Shown here piece after piece: positions 43,337 through 55,188 of a stretch of DNA of 64,000 nt. The DNA is from Sordariomycetes sp. S80-01Y (lineage: Eukaryota; Ascomycota; Sordariomycetes): assembly GCA_037042185.1 (NCBI GenBank), contig JAXQJY010000022.1, positions 496,001 to 560,000 on the forward strand, in the 5' to 3' direction. Position 1 is the first letter of the stretch. Every line of letters begins with the position of its first letter. Both the position numbers and the translations under genes were made by a program. The notes below the pieces were generated by a model. That model was not told the origin of the DNA. It saw nothing but the letters and a program-made list of their open reading frames with translations, and ran no database searches.

Positions 43337-43863
43337 CGTGACGTCTCTTAGCTCGGTTTTGGGCTGTAGAGAATATGGTGGAGGACTAGCCAGGTGGCAG
43401 CGGAGATGATGAGTTTTGAAGCAGCATCGTTGCCTGCAAATCGTGCCACTTCGAAACGGGGATCGATTCCCGTGCCGAGGTCAAGCTACGCAATGACCCC
43501 CCACTGGGGGATGCGCTGCGAGTCCGGGGTAGCGGTGCCGCGGCCGTCGAGGGTCGGGGGGTTGAAGCCCCGCTTTGGCCGAGGCTGCTCTGGCTTCTAG
43601 GCCTTCAGTGTCACCTACCAGACTGTGAGCACCAATGATGTCGTGGATTTATCAAGGCTAGTTGAAGATAACCAAGGTCATGTATTTAACGGCCGCCTGG
43701 TCTATCTGATAATGCTCATGCGACTAACAAATAATCTCAAATAAACGATAACGTCGACATCCACCACCAGCCGCCTGCACGCCTCCTACATATGCGACAT
43801 CCGCAACATCTCTGGCGTCCGAAGAAGGGTATACTGGTGCATAAGTTCCATCTCACTCAGAGC
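43337..43863. other. Intergenic between ACAD and YPT7 genes
   Basis: This is the ACAD promoter and the YPT7 3' flank. A T-arm-like palindrome (ACGGGGATCGATTCCCGT, 43456-43473) is not part of a foldable tRNA. Confidence 0.4.
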
Positions 43864-44744
43864 CTAGCAGGAGCAGCCCTCGTTCGGGTTCTCAATGCGG
43901 ATGTTGATGGGGTCGTCGAAGTCGCCGCTGAACTCCTCTGAAGCCTCCTGAGCCAGCGCATTGCGGGCAATCACTAGGAACGTTAGAGACAGCGTGAAGT
44001 CAGATGAGAGACAACTTACCCTCGAAGGCTTGGTCGATATTAATGGCCTCCTTGGCACTCGTCTCAAAGTAGGGGATGTCGCCTTTCGACTGGCAGAAGG
44101 TCATGGCTCGCTTGTTGGAGATGACACGCTTGCTCTCTTCGACATCAATCTTGTTTCCAAGCACGACCTATTCTCGTTAGATACTGGTATCATTCGGGAG
44201 CTGAGGATACGTACGAATGGGAAGTTCGGGGGGTCCCGTGGCGAAGCCTGGATCAAGAACTCATCCCTCCAGCTATCCAACGCCTCAAAGCTCTTGCTGT
44301 TGTTCACGTCGTACACCAACACACAGCAGTCTGCACCGCGGTAGAAGGCTACACCTAGGGACTGGAAACGCTCCTGACCAGCGGTATCCCACAGCTGATT
44401 CCATCGTCAGCTCTATCCCGTATCACAGTTGCATTGACATCGTGCCATACCTGCATGGTGACTTGCTTGTCGTCGATGATGACCTCCCGTGTCAGAAAGT
44501 CGGCGCCAATGGTGGCCTTGTAGCTCGCGCTGAACTTCTTGTTGACCTATTCGGTGAAGCCGAGTCAGTGATTCGATCGAGTGTAGGCATCGGGGGGCGG
44601 GCGCCGCACATATTGGTTCATCAAGCTTGTCTTGCCGACACCGCTGTCACCAAGAATGATGATCTGTACCCGTCAGTCGCCGATCGATTTCCATCTTCCG
44701 CCATTGTTCCGCACCTTGAGAAGGACCTTCTTCCTGGACGACAT
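43864..44744 (-). CDS. YPT7: Rab7-type GTPase YPT7
   Basis: Six exons (44744-44715, 44663-44610, 44546-44451, 44394-44215, 44167-44020, 43973-43864) give 205 residues. All Rab boxes are present: [10 protein letters not shown] (P-loop), the effector segment [12 protein letters not shown] (typical of Rab7), [16 protein letters not shown] and ETSAKEAIN. The C-terminus GCSC is a CXC double-geranylgeranylation signal. The many small introns at fixed Rab positions also fit. The start [10 protein letters not shown] is the standard Ypt7 N-terminus. It should act at the vacuole and late endosome, binding the HOPS complex for homotypic fusion and autophagosome fusion. It is divergent from the next gene, 428 bases between start codons. 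Confidence 0.96.
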
Positions 44745-45172
44745 GCTGGGCAACGGGTCTTCTGCTCCCAATGACGTCTGTGATCTAGTCTCCTAAGCAC
44801 AGCTCCAAAATCGTTTTATCGCCGTTCGGGGTGTCCTTCGTGAAAGACCGGTTCAGAGCCGTCGATGGCTGAGTTCAGTGAGCGAGATGCGTGACGACCG
44901 ATGATGTCGAATGCACGATAACGAGTCTGGCGGCTGCTCCCAGCGATGCAGATGGGACCGGTCGCGAGAGTGACGGCGATGGCGTTAGCTGTTTCGGGCT
45001 TGGGGTCATGCATAACCTCCAATATTTGTGGAGATGTTGTGCAACCCCACGTGACGTAAACGTCGCCCGAGCTACTGGTCTTCAGTCCTGCCGTCGGTCG
45101 TAACATCGCGAATTCGGTTCTCTGCAGAAGAAAGGCAGCCAATGGACCGCCCGGCGACCGCGGGCCGATACG
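44745..45172. promoter_or_regulatory. Divergent promoter region of YPT7 and the gene at 45173
   Basis: No gene is supported here. The start codons face away from each other, so the region must hold both core promoters. A CCAC-GTGACG-type box lies near 45048. Confidence 0.4.
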
Positions 45173-46289
45173 ATGGCGGATGAAAGCCTCATCGACAAGG
45201 TCCATGATCTGAGTGATCTTGAGTTGGCAGCGCTGTTGAGCTTGATTGCACGGGAGCATTGTCTCATCAGCACGCCGCCGGCCGGCCTGGATGACCTAGT
45301 TGAGGAGTTGCAGCTCGTACGAACCCCGACGACGACGCTTCAAATGGCACGTGCTAATGGAATACCAGGTAGCCAGGAAGACATTTGGCCTCACATGCGC
45401 CGTTGTCGACTGCACCCCTTCGACAACCCTTGAAGCTTTCACCAACGGCCTCCTAGTCCCTTCTGCCACCACTCCATCGACACCGCTTACGCATCGGAAT
45501 GACTCGTACTTTTCTCCCCGATCGTCTTATCGTCAATCGTATACGGCTCAGGGTCCGCCGCCTGTGCATATAGCCAACGTCGTCCTCGCGCGCAATCTCC
45601 ACCTCGCACCGCACGCTGTCCAGATCCAGGCGCTTGAGCTCCTCCGCACAAAGCGCGTATTTACCCGCACCGCTGTACATTCCGCCCCGAAAACGTTCCT
45701 TTTCGCCCCGGTAGTGGGCGCCGAGAGCGGCGGCGACGCAAAGGTCGGGAGACATCTGAACGACTTCTTCTTCGTGGGTCACTGGCATGACATTCAAGAC
45801 GGATACGTGAACCTCGAGGAACTTAGTGATGACGATGATGATACTGTTTCGACTGGCAGCGTTGTCAAGGTCAAGAAGCCTGCTGAGAGAGGGGAAGCGT
45901 TGATTTCTGAAAACGAAATCAACCAACTGGCGAAGCTTAGCGAGGAGGTCGAGGCTGACGTCGAAATTATTCGATATCAGATGAACATCGTCTCGTTTTT
46001 GCGAATGCATCGGGCCGTAGCAGATGGTATCAGTCCCGCAGCCACGAAACATCTACAGCAACTGTCACGGTGTCTCGCGCCCATTCACAGAGTGGAGTTC
46101 ATTACGCCAGCTCTGGTGTGTCTGGCTGCGAGGAAAGTGTATTTACACCGGATACGGATTACATCTCCAGAGCAAGAGAGGAGCATGCAGTGGGGTAGCA
46201 GGCTGGATGCTGTCGAAGCAATCTTGGATGGAGTCGGGCCAGAAGAGGTCATCGAGGATGTGTTGAGTATGGTGGCGGCGCCGTTGTAG
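45173..46289 (+). CDS. Conserved fungal protein, often called magnesium-chelatase-like
   Basis: Exons 45173-45316 and 45369-46289 (donor GTACGA, CTAAT branch, acceptor TACCAG) give 354 residues. The block VHIANVVLARNLHLAPHAVQIQALELLRTKRVFTR... near residues 128-160 and HLNDFFFVGHWHD near 190 match, as I recall, uncharacterised fungal proteins carrying a Mg-chelatase or MoxR-like label. No Walker A motif is present, so an ATPase role is doubtful. It looks like only the lid-type helical part of an AAA+ module. An acidic run (LSDDDDDT) lies near residue 215. There is no signal peptide or membrane segment. I am sure it is a real, conserved gene but not of its role. Confidence 0.75.
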
Positions 46290-46462
46290 CGCCGCCTGGT
46301 ATATTAGTCTATGATTCAATTGCGTCGTGAAACAATCGACGGGCATCCTGGGCCGTCGTCCCCTTTTGGTACTTCCAGAGCGCAGACGACCCTCTCCCTT
46401 TTCAGCTCGAATTCCACAGTAATCATGTTTCCTTTCTAACGCCGTGCATGTCAAATCTCCCT

Positions 46463-48131
46463 CTATTGGATCTTGGTGACCTTGCATTGCCAGCCGGAGT
46501 TCGGCTCGAGAAGAGGGAGACTAAGAAATGTTAGCTCAAGACATTCGGAAGGGTGGACAAGAGGCTTACCTGGCTCCCAGACACCATCCTAATTCGTTAT
46601 CGTTGATCTTCTTGGCAATCTTGACCTCGCGGTCAAGCGGCATCTCATAGCCAGTATGCAGCAAGCTCATCATGAAGTTCAGGTCCAAGCAATGCTCCGG
46701 ACGGTCGTTCAGCTCGTCCGTCGCCCCGGGCACGCTGTCAAAAACGTCCCAAGCGTCGGTTCCCTGACAAACCGTGTTGGTCAGGTCATGCATCTCCCTC
46801 AGGGTGAAGCTATCGGGCATGCCAATCGGCTTGGTGCGGTCGTAAAAGTAGCTGAAGATGTACACGTCCTCCTTGGCAAAGGTCTTACCCAGCGAAGGTT
46901 GGTAAACGCCTCCGAACGAGCAGGGGGCAAGCTCGCAAGCAGCGTCCTTCTTGAGGATGCGGTCGGCGAGGGCGCGGCATTGAGCGGGAGATGACTGAGA
47001 GGGGCCGGTGAAGGTGAAGTTGGCATCGTTGCCTCCGAACGTGACTTCGACTTCCTTGGACATGCCGACAGCGAAGCACGGGTGGGTGATGGGCTTGCTC
47101 ATCCAGGAGTCGTCGGGCTTGCCTTGGGCGACATCGGCGAGTAGGGTCTCGTGGATGGTGGCCCGGGCGACCATCAGACCGTAGCCGAGATGGGAGTGCT
47201 GGTAAAGGTCGAACTTGCGGCCACCGAAGTCAAGAGCGTACTTGTGGTCGCCCTCTGCGAGCTGTTCGGGCATGCCACCGTCGGCAGCGCCCTTGAAAGT
47301 AGGCTCAAAGACGATCTGGGTGGAACCGCCACCGAGATCGAAGACGGCGGCAGTCTCGCTCTTATCGGGACCGCCAATCTTTCCGAGAAGGTAGTTGGTG
47401 GTAATCCAGGCGAAGACGCCTTCTTCGGAACCGGGCATGATGACAACGCCATCATTCTCCTCACCAACAACGGGGAAGGGATAGTCGTTCTCGAGGTGGG
47501 TACGGACTTGCTTCAGGATCGCGTCGGCGGCCTCGGGGCCAATGCGGCGCAGACCGGCGGTAGCCTTGACGGCAACGGGGGAGCAGCCCTTGAGCTTCTC
47601 GGGGACCGTGTCCATGGCGACTTGCATCAAGGGGTCGAGAGAAGCGGCAGCGGCGACGGGATCATCCTTGAAGGCGCTGAGACCACCAACAGACTTCTCC
47701 GTCATCTTGAACTCCTCGCCCTCGAGCTCAGGCGTGGGACCGCAGTTGTTGAACTTGTAGACGTGGATACGCGAGCCCGTGCTGCCGGCATCGATCATGA
47801 GAACATACTGAACAATCGGCTTGTCCTTAGAGTAGGATTTGGTGCACTTGGCGGTTCCGTAGCTGGCATCGGCAGGCGCCTGGCCTTCACCACCTCCAGA
47901 GTGGTAGACCTGGACGCCGGTGGGCGAGAACCAGAAGAACAGGCAGATGAGCACAAAGGCGATTCCACCCGCCTTGATCCATCGCGCCCGCTGGCTCTGG
48001 GCCATCCAGGATTCCTTCATCCTGGCGAATATGCTTTCGTTACGCGAGGCAGGTCGGTAGCGATCGGGTTTCTCGTAGGGGTCGTGGGCGACTTGCTTGG
48101 TGGTGGGCAAGGAGACGGACGTCCTCCTCAT
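46463..48131 (-). CDS. GDA1: Golgi guanosine diphosphatase (apyrase), GDA1
   Basis: Two exons, 48131-46570 and 46520-46463, give 539 residues. The last exon has only 58 bases and supplies SLPLLEPNSGWQCKV plus a short tail to TAG. Without it the reading frame would run a few codons past GAR. The protein is type II membrane: a cytosolic tail, one membrane segment at about 54-70 (AGGIAFVLICLFFWFS), then a lumenal apyrase domain. Apyrase regions are MIDAGSTGSRIHVYKF (ACR1), KATAGLR (ACR2), EEGVFAWITTNYLLG (ACR3) and FDLGGGSTQIVF (ACR4). It hydrolyses GDP to GMP in the Golgi so that GDP-mannose can be exchanged for GMP, feeding mannosylation of cell-wall proteins. An out-of-frame ATG upstream was ignored. 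Confidence 0.92.
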
Positions 48132-48821
48132 CAGGTCGTGGTTCGGGAGATAGTGCGGGCGTCGCACATGGAAGAACAAGGGCGTAAAGTGGCTGAACGA
48201 GCGACGAAGGAGAAGCCAAGGAGAAGAAGAGAAGCAAGGAGGCGATGCGGATTGATGGATGGAGGATGCAAGAATAGGGGATTTCCAAGATCAGATCTGT
48301 GCGGAGATGGATTTTCCTGCGACGTGATACAGCGGTGTTCAGCCAATCTCGACGCGACAGCCGGCAGCCCCACGTCGCCGCCACAGTGCCACATTTCAGG
48401 GGGTCACCCCCTGACTTGACGTTTCTGAACTCTGCCATTCACAGCCTTCACGTTACTCATGTGAAGAGGTAGTGACTGAATCTCACAAGAAAGGACTCAG
48501 AAGACTCATTGAGATGCCGCTCCCGATTGAAAATGATGGTCGCTTCGCTATTACGGCCGCGTCCGACTCGATGACCACCTCATGTGATCCAAGTCATTGT
48601 GGCGATGTGCAGCGTCGGCCAGAAACGTCGCCCGCTGTTGCCTCGTCGAAAATGCCATCATCAATTCCGAATTCCATGGTCTTCCACTCTCATCCGTGTC
48701 AACAACGCATCCTTAACTGCGCTCTCCGAGACTTGACAGTAGAAGCTTCTTACTCTTGCACCCTGTTCTTCACCAGATCTCGTATTCTCATTTCTTCAGA
48801 GCCAGAGCCGTGAACCCCAAC
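48132..48821. promoter_or_regulatory. Divergent region between GDA1 and the PPPDE-PUL gene
   Basis: 690 bases lie between the divergent start codons. No gene is supported, only short frames. It should contain both promoters. Confidence 0.4.
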
Positions 48822-50286
48822 ATGGACGTCTACCTCCTCATATATGACCTCTCAGGGGGCATGGCGCGGCAGATGTCGATGCAGTTCCTCGGCTTCCAAC
48901 TAGACGCTATTTACCACACATCTATTGAGCTTCAAGGGCGGGAATGGGTTTATGATGGCGGCATCGTCTCCATCACGCCTGGGTCGTCACACCTTGGCCG
49001 GCCTATGGAGCGGCTTCATTTAGGAAAGACGGAGCTCACAATGGACGTCATCCAGGAGTATCTGGAGTCAGTGCGGCCGATATTTACTGCAGAGGTTAGT
49101 CTTGGGTTGCACTTCAGGACGAACGCTACTGACATAGCAGGCCTATGACCTCTTTCGCCACAACTGCAACAACTTTACCGACTCCTTCTCCAACTTTCTC
49201 CTAGGAAAGCCCATTCCCCATCATATCTCGAACATGCCAGAAGCTGTGATGAACTCACCAATGGGGCGGATGCTCATGCCCATGCTCACTCAGAGTGTCA
49301 ACGCAAGGCGCCAGGACGGTCTACTGGGCCTGCAACAAGATGCACAAAGACCACAGTCCCCAGCTCCAGCTCCAACGACGAATGGCAATGGTGCTCGGAA
49401 ATCAACACATCCGCACGCCAGCTTGAGGCTTCCAACCATTAATGGAGGTAACCTGAAGCCGGTTACATACGCCAAGATGCCACCATTGGAAAAGTTGCTG
49501 GTCAAGATGGGGAGCGAACTGGCGCGGCAGGAAGATGTTCAGGCGCTCAAAACTTTCATCGAGAAACGAGAGACAAGCGGCGCCTCAGAGGCGGTTTTGC
49601 CTGACTTGGCGGCTTTAGCAAGCTTTCTTCAGACCTGCATTAGGTCCACATCGGAAGAAAACCTCTTCGCTGTCGTTGATCTCCTTCGCTGTGCGTTGGT
49701 TGATCCGAGGGTGAGCGGATACTTCTCCGAGGAAAAAGATTTCACAACCATTGTGGCCATCCTACAACATGTCAATCAAAGCGAGGCCTGTCCATATGCG
49801 TTGCGTCTCGTCACTCTGCAAACAGCCTGCAACTTGTTCTCAACGCCCCTCTTCGCTCGCGAAATATTCAAAAACGACCGCCTGCTCAGTCAGTTTGTCC
49901 AGCTTGTCTCGTCATCGTTCCTCGACGAAAGCCACAACAACGTCCGGGTTGCTGCTTCATCTTTGCTGTACAACATTGCTATTGTCCACCAGCAAGCCCG
50001 CCGCGAGAAGGCCGTACACTCGCTTCCAGAAGGCCACCAAATCGAGCTTGCAGCTTCGGTTGTGGAGGCTATTGGTCAAGAAGAGAAATCGCCGGAGGCT
50101 ATGCGAGGGATGCTGTTGGCTTTAGGTCACTTGTTCTGTGAAGCAGATCTGAGTGGAGAGCTTGCCGATTTGCTCCGAGCATTAGATGCTCAAGGGACGG
50201 TGATTGGAAAGAAGAAGAAGTTTCCGCAAGAACAGCTGGTACAGGAGATAGGCAGTGAATTGTTGGGTAAGGGTCTTTCGATGTGA
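48822..50286 (+). CDS. PPPDE (DeSI-like) peptidase with PUL domain
   Basis: Exons 48822-49094 and 49141-50286 (donor GTTAGT, CTGAC branch, acceptor TAGCAG) give 472 residues. Residues 1-150 are a PPPDE domain, a papain-fold deSUMOylase/deubiquitinase family. The catalytic pair is His in AIYHTSIEL (about 32) and Cys in RHNCNNFTDSF (about 100). A proline-rich linker (SPAPAPTTNGNGA) follows. Residues about 220-470 are helical repeats of the PUL type (ALASFLQTCIR; RVAASSLLYNIAI), as in Ufd3/PLAA, which bind Cdc48. The pairing suggests a Cdc48-linked isopeptidase acting on ubiquitin or SUMO. That role is inferred from the domains; the arrangement itself is common in fungi. Confidence 0.88.
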
Positions 50287-50492
50287 TCCGGGACAAATGC
50301 GCTAGACAATGCTGGAGTAGAGGCATCTGTTTGGAGAAAGCCTTTTGCGTTCTAAAGCAAACCAATACACTTGATAGAACATATATAGAATGTTCCCTTG
50401 GTTGTTTTGTCTTTCCACCTTTGAATTCTCTACCTCCAGTAAGGTGCAGGACATTCGTTGAGCTGTCGGTCAGCAGGAGCTTTCTTGTCGAA

Positions 50493-51686
50493 ATGCAGGC
50501 CTACGGTCATTATCTCCCTCTCAATGAAGCCCCACAACCCTACAATCCCGAGCAAGGTGAAGACAGAAGATGCATCGCTTGCCACCGGTCTGGGAACTTT
50601 AGTTGTGGAGATTGTGCCATCGAGGCTGTAGGACACACCAAGACTTATTACTGTTGCGAAGCCTGCCAGAACAATCACAGCCAGCGACATGCCCCTAAAT
50701 GTCTCGCCCTCCGCAGTCTCAGCCGATCAGTAAGGATCCTTGAGGAAATTTGGGGAGCTTTCGAGGAAGCTACTTTCGTCGGAAACTTGCAGTACTCACA
50801 CGTGGATGGGTCAGAGGTTGTGCTAGAGGAGACACCGATTGAACATCGTCGATGCCAAGCTCTTACTGGACAGTCGGTACTCGAGAGGTTCTATCGGGTT
50901 CCAAACTCTAACCAGTCATGGGATGCGAGAGGTCTCTTTCTGTACCATGGGAAAGCCAAAGAGCCTATCACGACGGGGCAACCGCTGTTGAAGCTGATTC
51001 TTGGCCGCGTTGGGCAGCTGCACCAAGTCAACATCATCATCAAGAATCAGAGAGCCAAAGCACGAGTGCTGTCCCCCGATAATTCTTCTGCTACTGGTGA
51101 TGAGATTGATCATTCGATCATCTTGATCAAGCCCCATGGAGTGTCTAGCTCTTTTGTCCTTGACCTGACCGGTGCCCAGTTTGGGTGGACAGAGAGGCTT
51201 TATACTTGGCAATCCTACTGCAACATGCGATTAGGAACCTGGGGTACCATCAATACCATAGATAATGATCGGAGGAATGCAGTCTACCAACAGGAAGCAG
51301 GATTTGCTCCTGACAGCATCCAGAGGGCGAGCAGGCAGCTAAGGGAGGTCGTAGTTGCCAAGATGGCGATCAGTCTGGCGGATTTTCTCAAGATGCGGAA
51401 CTCTACCATGAATGGCTTGCTGGCACTCCCTGAAGATCACTACTTGCAGCCATGCAGGGAGCTGGTTCAGACGGTAATTGACTGCGCGAGAAGAGAGCTT
51501 GATGGCATCCACCAACAGGGGCGTGGAAGGTTATTCATTCGTGGGCGCTCGGTAAGGGTAGTGATAGACCAGGATACCGCCGAGAAATGCAGCAAACTCT
51601 GGATTACAAAGGAGGATTGGAACTCTATGAACCACCAGGAGAGACTGGACTTATTCGGACGGTGGGGGAGCGCTTTCCCGGGTTGA
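50493..51686 (+). CDS. MYND-type zinc-finger protein, function unknown
   Basis: A single exon of 397 residues from the first in-frame ATG (MQAYGHYLPL). The open frame extends upstream without an ATG. Residues 27-70 form a complete MYND finger with spacing C-X2-C-X7-C-X2-C-X12-C-X3-C-X7-H-X3-C (C27, C30, C38, C41, C54, C58, H66, C70). The rest has no recognised enzyme domain. It includes a segment on water-soluble strands and helices (VLDLTGAQFGWTERLYTW; HSIILIKPHG) that resembles fungal MYND proteins of unknown role. MYND fingers bind proline-rich partners, so a protein-interaction role is plausible. It follows the PPPDE-PUL gene on the same strand, with 206 bases between them. Confidence 0.75.
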   Translation: MQAYGHYLPLNEAPQPYNPEQGEDRRCIACHRSGNFSCGDCAIEAVGHTKTYYCCEACQNNHSQRHAPKCLALRSLSRSVRILEEIWGAFEEATFVGNLQYSHVDGSEVVLEETPIEHRRCQALTGQSVLERFYRVPNSNQSWDARGLFLYHGKAKEPITTGQPLLKLILGRVGQLHQVNIIIKNQRAKARVLSPDNSSATGDEIDHSIILIKPHGVSSSFVLDLTGAQFGWTERLYTWQSYCNMRLGTWGTINTIDNDRRNAVYQQEAGFAPDSIQRASRQLREVVVAKMAISLADFLKMRNSTMNGLLALPEDHYLQPCRELVQTVIDCARRELDGIHQQGRGRLFIRGRSVRVVIDQDTAEKCSKLWITKEDWNSMNHQERLDLFGRWGSAFPG

Positions 51687-52710
51687 AAGAGCGTTGGATC
51701 AGGAATATAGCTCTTACCCCTGTACTCGTTGTCTTGTGGTACAGTCCAAATAGATCCAGAAGATCTCATAGTTACAGGTGTATTTGTTTTGAGGGCCTGG
51801 CCGTCCCAATACGTATGTATAGCTAATCTTAGCGAGGACACCTGTGTCGAGCCCTTGAAGAATCTGCAGGCCAAACAAAGGCTCGGTGACTGATTTCCGA
51901 GGATCACACGGGGTTGGCCTTGTACAAGCTGCAGAAGGATCTGGTCGATGGCTTGGCCACTCGATGAGAAAAAGAGACGGACGGTCTAAGGGCTACTCAC
52001 CCGCAGTGATAGAACCGGCATACTATAAGATCATGTGATGCACTAACACGTTGATTCGAGACAAAAACGGTTCGAACGTGGGGCTTCCCCGTATAAACTT
52101 AAAGGAGTAGGAAGTGTTGCGATTCAGATCGACCCTTGACCTTGCTGTAAGCGCTGAGCAGGTGGTTCTGCGCCGGCGGCTGTGGATCACGAGGTGTAGA
52201 CCGGAACGCTGGGCAAGCAACGTTGGGAATCTGGATTGATCGAGAGTGTCCTGGATTGTCGCAGTTCGTGGGGGACAGTTCGCAGTGATGCATCTGACTG
52301 GGCGATTTGGCGAGATTAACTAAGTCAAACATGATGTTACGAGATAATTGATAAGCAGGCTGATCTTTAAAATGCTTCGAGTGATGGTACGAAGCCGCGC
52401 GGTAGCTGACAAACGGCAATCTTGATGATGGAGTGGAAGCAGTGAGGTTGAATCGAAACTGTAAAGCTTCCATTGCCCTTCACGTAAGTATAAAATATAT
52501 GACGCTTCGTTGTGAAATTCTGGAGCTGGGGCTAGATAAGGACAAGATGGAAAAGACGCTTCGGTAAGCGGCACTTCGGGCGGTAAGCAATAATGCGACT
52601 CGAAAAGCGTAATCTGACAACATTGCAAGCTGCCTTCCAATCGTCCTCCTACTCGCGCTCAATTCGCCAACGCAGAACTTATCGAAACCATCGGCAGATT
52701 TGACATAATC
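51687..52710. other. Intergenic, 1 kb
   Basis: No supported gene. The right part is AT-richer and should be the promoter of the Zn2Cys6 gene, with a TATAAAATATATG-like stretch near 52490. Confidence 0.4.
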
Positions 52711-54610
52711 ATGGCTACAGAATTTAGCATGAATCCCGACGCGGGTGCGCGCGCACCGTTCGCATGCTCAGAGTGTAAAACCCGCAAGGTCAAATGCGAT
52801 CGCACCAAGCCGATGTGTTTGCGATGCATTCGCGACCTTGCAACATGTCATTACCCGACGGTGCGAAAGAGGCCGACGCACATGGCCTCCAGGCCCAAGA
52901 TGACCGAACTGGAGGAGCGACTAGGTGAGCTAGCTAGTCCTCGCGAGGTAGGCCATGGGAGTGGTTGCTAATCGTCGCAGTGGAGCTGGAGGATAAGCTT
53001 AAGCAGAAAGACCAGGCTGGGCGCCCTGTCCCGCCTACCCCCGAGTCGCTCAGTGATACGTCTCTGATTGGGACTGGGCGTTTTGAGCAGTTACCGCCTC
53101 AGTATCAGATCGAAGAGCTGTATGTACGATGCGGAAAGAATCAACCTCAGTCTGACTGACCCCCCAAGAACAAACATCTACTTCAACAAACTATGGCTGG
53201 ATACTCCCATGCTACACCCCTCGCGCTACATAAGCTCTCTGTATCAGCCTCCGCATATGCAGCCGCCTATGGGACTGCAGTACATCGTCCTGGGAACAGC
53301 TGCGAGTACCTCCAAGGACTATCGGGACCTGGCTGAACCATTCTATCGCCGTGCTAGGTACTACATGGAATCAGATGAGATGAAGGTACGTTTATCTGCT
53401 GTGAGATTTCGAAAATAGTTTGACCAGATTCAGGAGGATGGCTACAATGTGAGCCTTGCTCATTGCCAAGCTTGGATCCTCCTGAGCAACTTCGAGGGTC
53501 AGCGCATGTGGTTCTCCAGGGCATCGATGAGTACATCTCGAGCAGTGCGCCTTGCTCAAATCCTTGGGCTGCATCATGTTGATGGCCGTGGGGCAAATGA
53601 GACCATGCTGCCCGCGAAAGATTGGTGTGAGAAAGAGGAACGAAGACGCACGTTCTGGGCTGCCTTTGGAAGTGACCGAGGGGGTAGCAGTACCGCCGGA
53701 TGGCCTGTGCTCATCAACGTGAGCCATGTGAGTATTCATAATGACTTAAACGAGACTCAAAGTTGACGTGTGCTAGGTCTCGACTAACCTGCCTTCCTCA
53801 GAGGCGGCCTACCAAAGCGGCCTGGAGGAGGCCACCATCACGCTGAACCAGGCGCTCGAATACGACAACAGCACCCGCTCCCCGTACGCCTGCAGAATCG
53901 TGGCCATGCATCTCCTGCGCGAATGCTTCGAATTCAACCACTCAAGCCCCCTCCAACCCGGTGACGGTGATTTTGAACGGACCATGTTCTGGCACAAGTA
54001 TAGCCAGCTCGAAACCAACCTCGAGGTTGCATTCGCGACGATGCCGGAGAACCTCCGGTGCCCCGAGAACAGCTACAACACCAATGCCGTCAAGACCAAT
54101 CTGGAGCTTCATGCATCGACGCTCTGCCTCTATCGCGCAGCCTTGGGCAGAGCACACAGGGAGAACCAGCCAGTGCCCGCAATCGAAGCCAAGGCGCACC
54201 CGGCTGCTGATCAAATCGTCACCATTATTGCCCTGGCCACGGACATTGATGCGCGTTTCAGGAACCCCTTCGTGGCGTTTGCGGCGTTCATGGCTGCCTC
54301 CATCTTTTTGCACGACTGCCTGACGACGTACAACGAGTCGAGTGTGCAGAAACTGATGGCGCTGTTAGATGTTATGATTTCGGCGGGCATGCAGAACCCT
54401 GGTATTCCGGCCGCACTAGCCGTGCAGCTGGCCGAAGAGATGGAGAAGACTGGCCTCGATCCGAGAGCCATGTCAAAAGTCCGACCGTTGACTGAGAGAA
54501 TGGAGACAGGAGCTCCTGTGCTCGGAAAGGCCGATGATTACACCGGCGCTATTCTTCTTTGTCCGATGGAGGCGCGTTTCAAACAGTCTTCCTCGTCGAG
54601 AGACATCTAG
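52711..54610 (+). CDS. Zn2Cys6 transcription factor with fungal regulatory domain
   Basis: Five exons (52711-52924, 52981-53119, 53169-53385, 53434-53727, 53777-54610) give 565 residues. The binuclear cluster is complete: C19-X2-C22-X6-C29-X6-C36-X2-C39-X6-C46. A coiled coil follows (ELEERLVELEDKLKQK), for dimerisation. The middle homology region starts TNIYFNKLWLDTPMLHPSRY, with RRARYYM and AWILLSNFEGQRMWFSRASM, and carries the EERRRTFWAAF motif typical of this family. It should be a nuclear, pathway-type regulator. Targets are not identifiable; the alpha/beta hydrolase 580 bases downstream on the same strand is a candidate. The tail is disordered (SSSSRDI). Confidence 0.9.
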
Positions 54611-55188
54611 TCACAGTCAGCGATAGACAGAACAAAACCACCGCACCTTGTGATTTCGAATAACACCCTCCACCTCCATGGTTCCAGCGCCTTACCAATT
54701 CGCAGACGGCCTGCGAAACACATTCTCAACCCAATAAGAGCCCACTTTGCATTGTTTCGAAACAATTTGGAATGCTTGTCTCTTGAAGTTGCGTGGTCGT
54801 CATGGTACCAAGCCATCCTCTCCCCAGAAAACCCGCCACAACCCTTTGCAAACCGCCCAGCTGTGCAATTGAAGCCTTGCATCGATGCAGGCTGGGGAAT
54901 ATTGCATCACATCGTCGTTTTAGGTCTATGGGCACTCGCTCGTACATAGCCCTGGGGAGTGCATCATCCCGTCTGCGGTTGTGGTGGGTCTCACCCAATG
55001 ACTTGACCTGGCATCCCTTGATTCCACGCTACGTGCCTTAGTTGCTGCTAATGACAGCCGAGGTTCGTTGGGTCCGTCCCCTCGCCATGAAAAGGCAGCA
55101 AGCCCCTCATAGATCGTCTCACCTTGCACTTGAACGATATATCCCCTTTTGTACCATTGCTCCGTCTTCAGCACATAGTCTCGGTAAA
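54611..55188. other. Intergenic between Zn2Cys6 and hydrolase genes
   Basis: 578 bases without a supported gene, including the hydrolase promoter. Confidence 0.4.

Noticed and set aside
43440-43500. Possible tRNA T-arm (ACGGG...CCCGT around ATCGAT)
   Set aside because: The palindrome is a perfect short inverted repeat, but no D arm, anticodon arm or acceptor pairing could be drawn around it on either strand.
47151-48419. 422-codon plus-strand frame opposite GDA1
   Set aside because: Antisense shadow of the GDPase gene. The apyrase motifs on the minus strand decide the coding frame.
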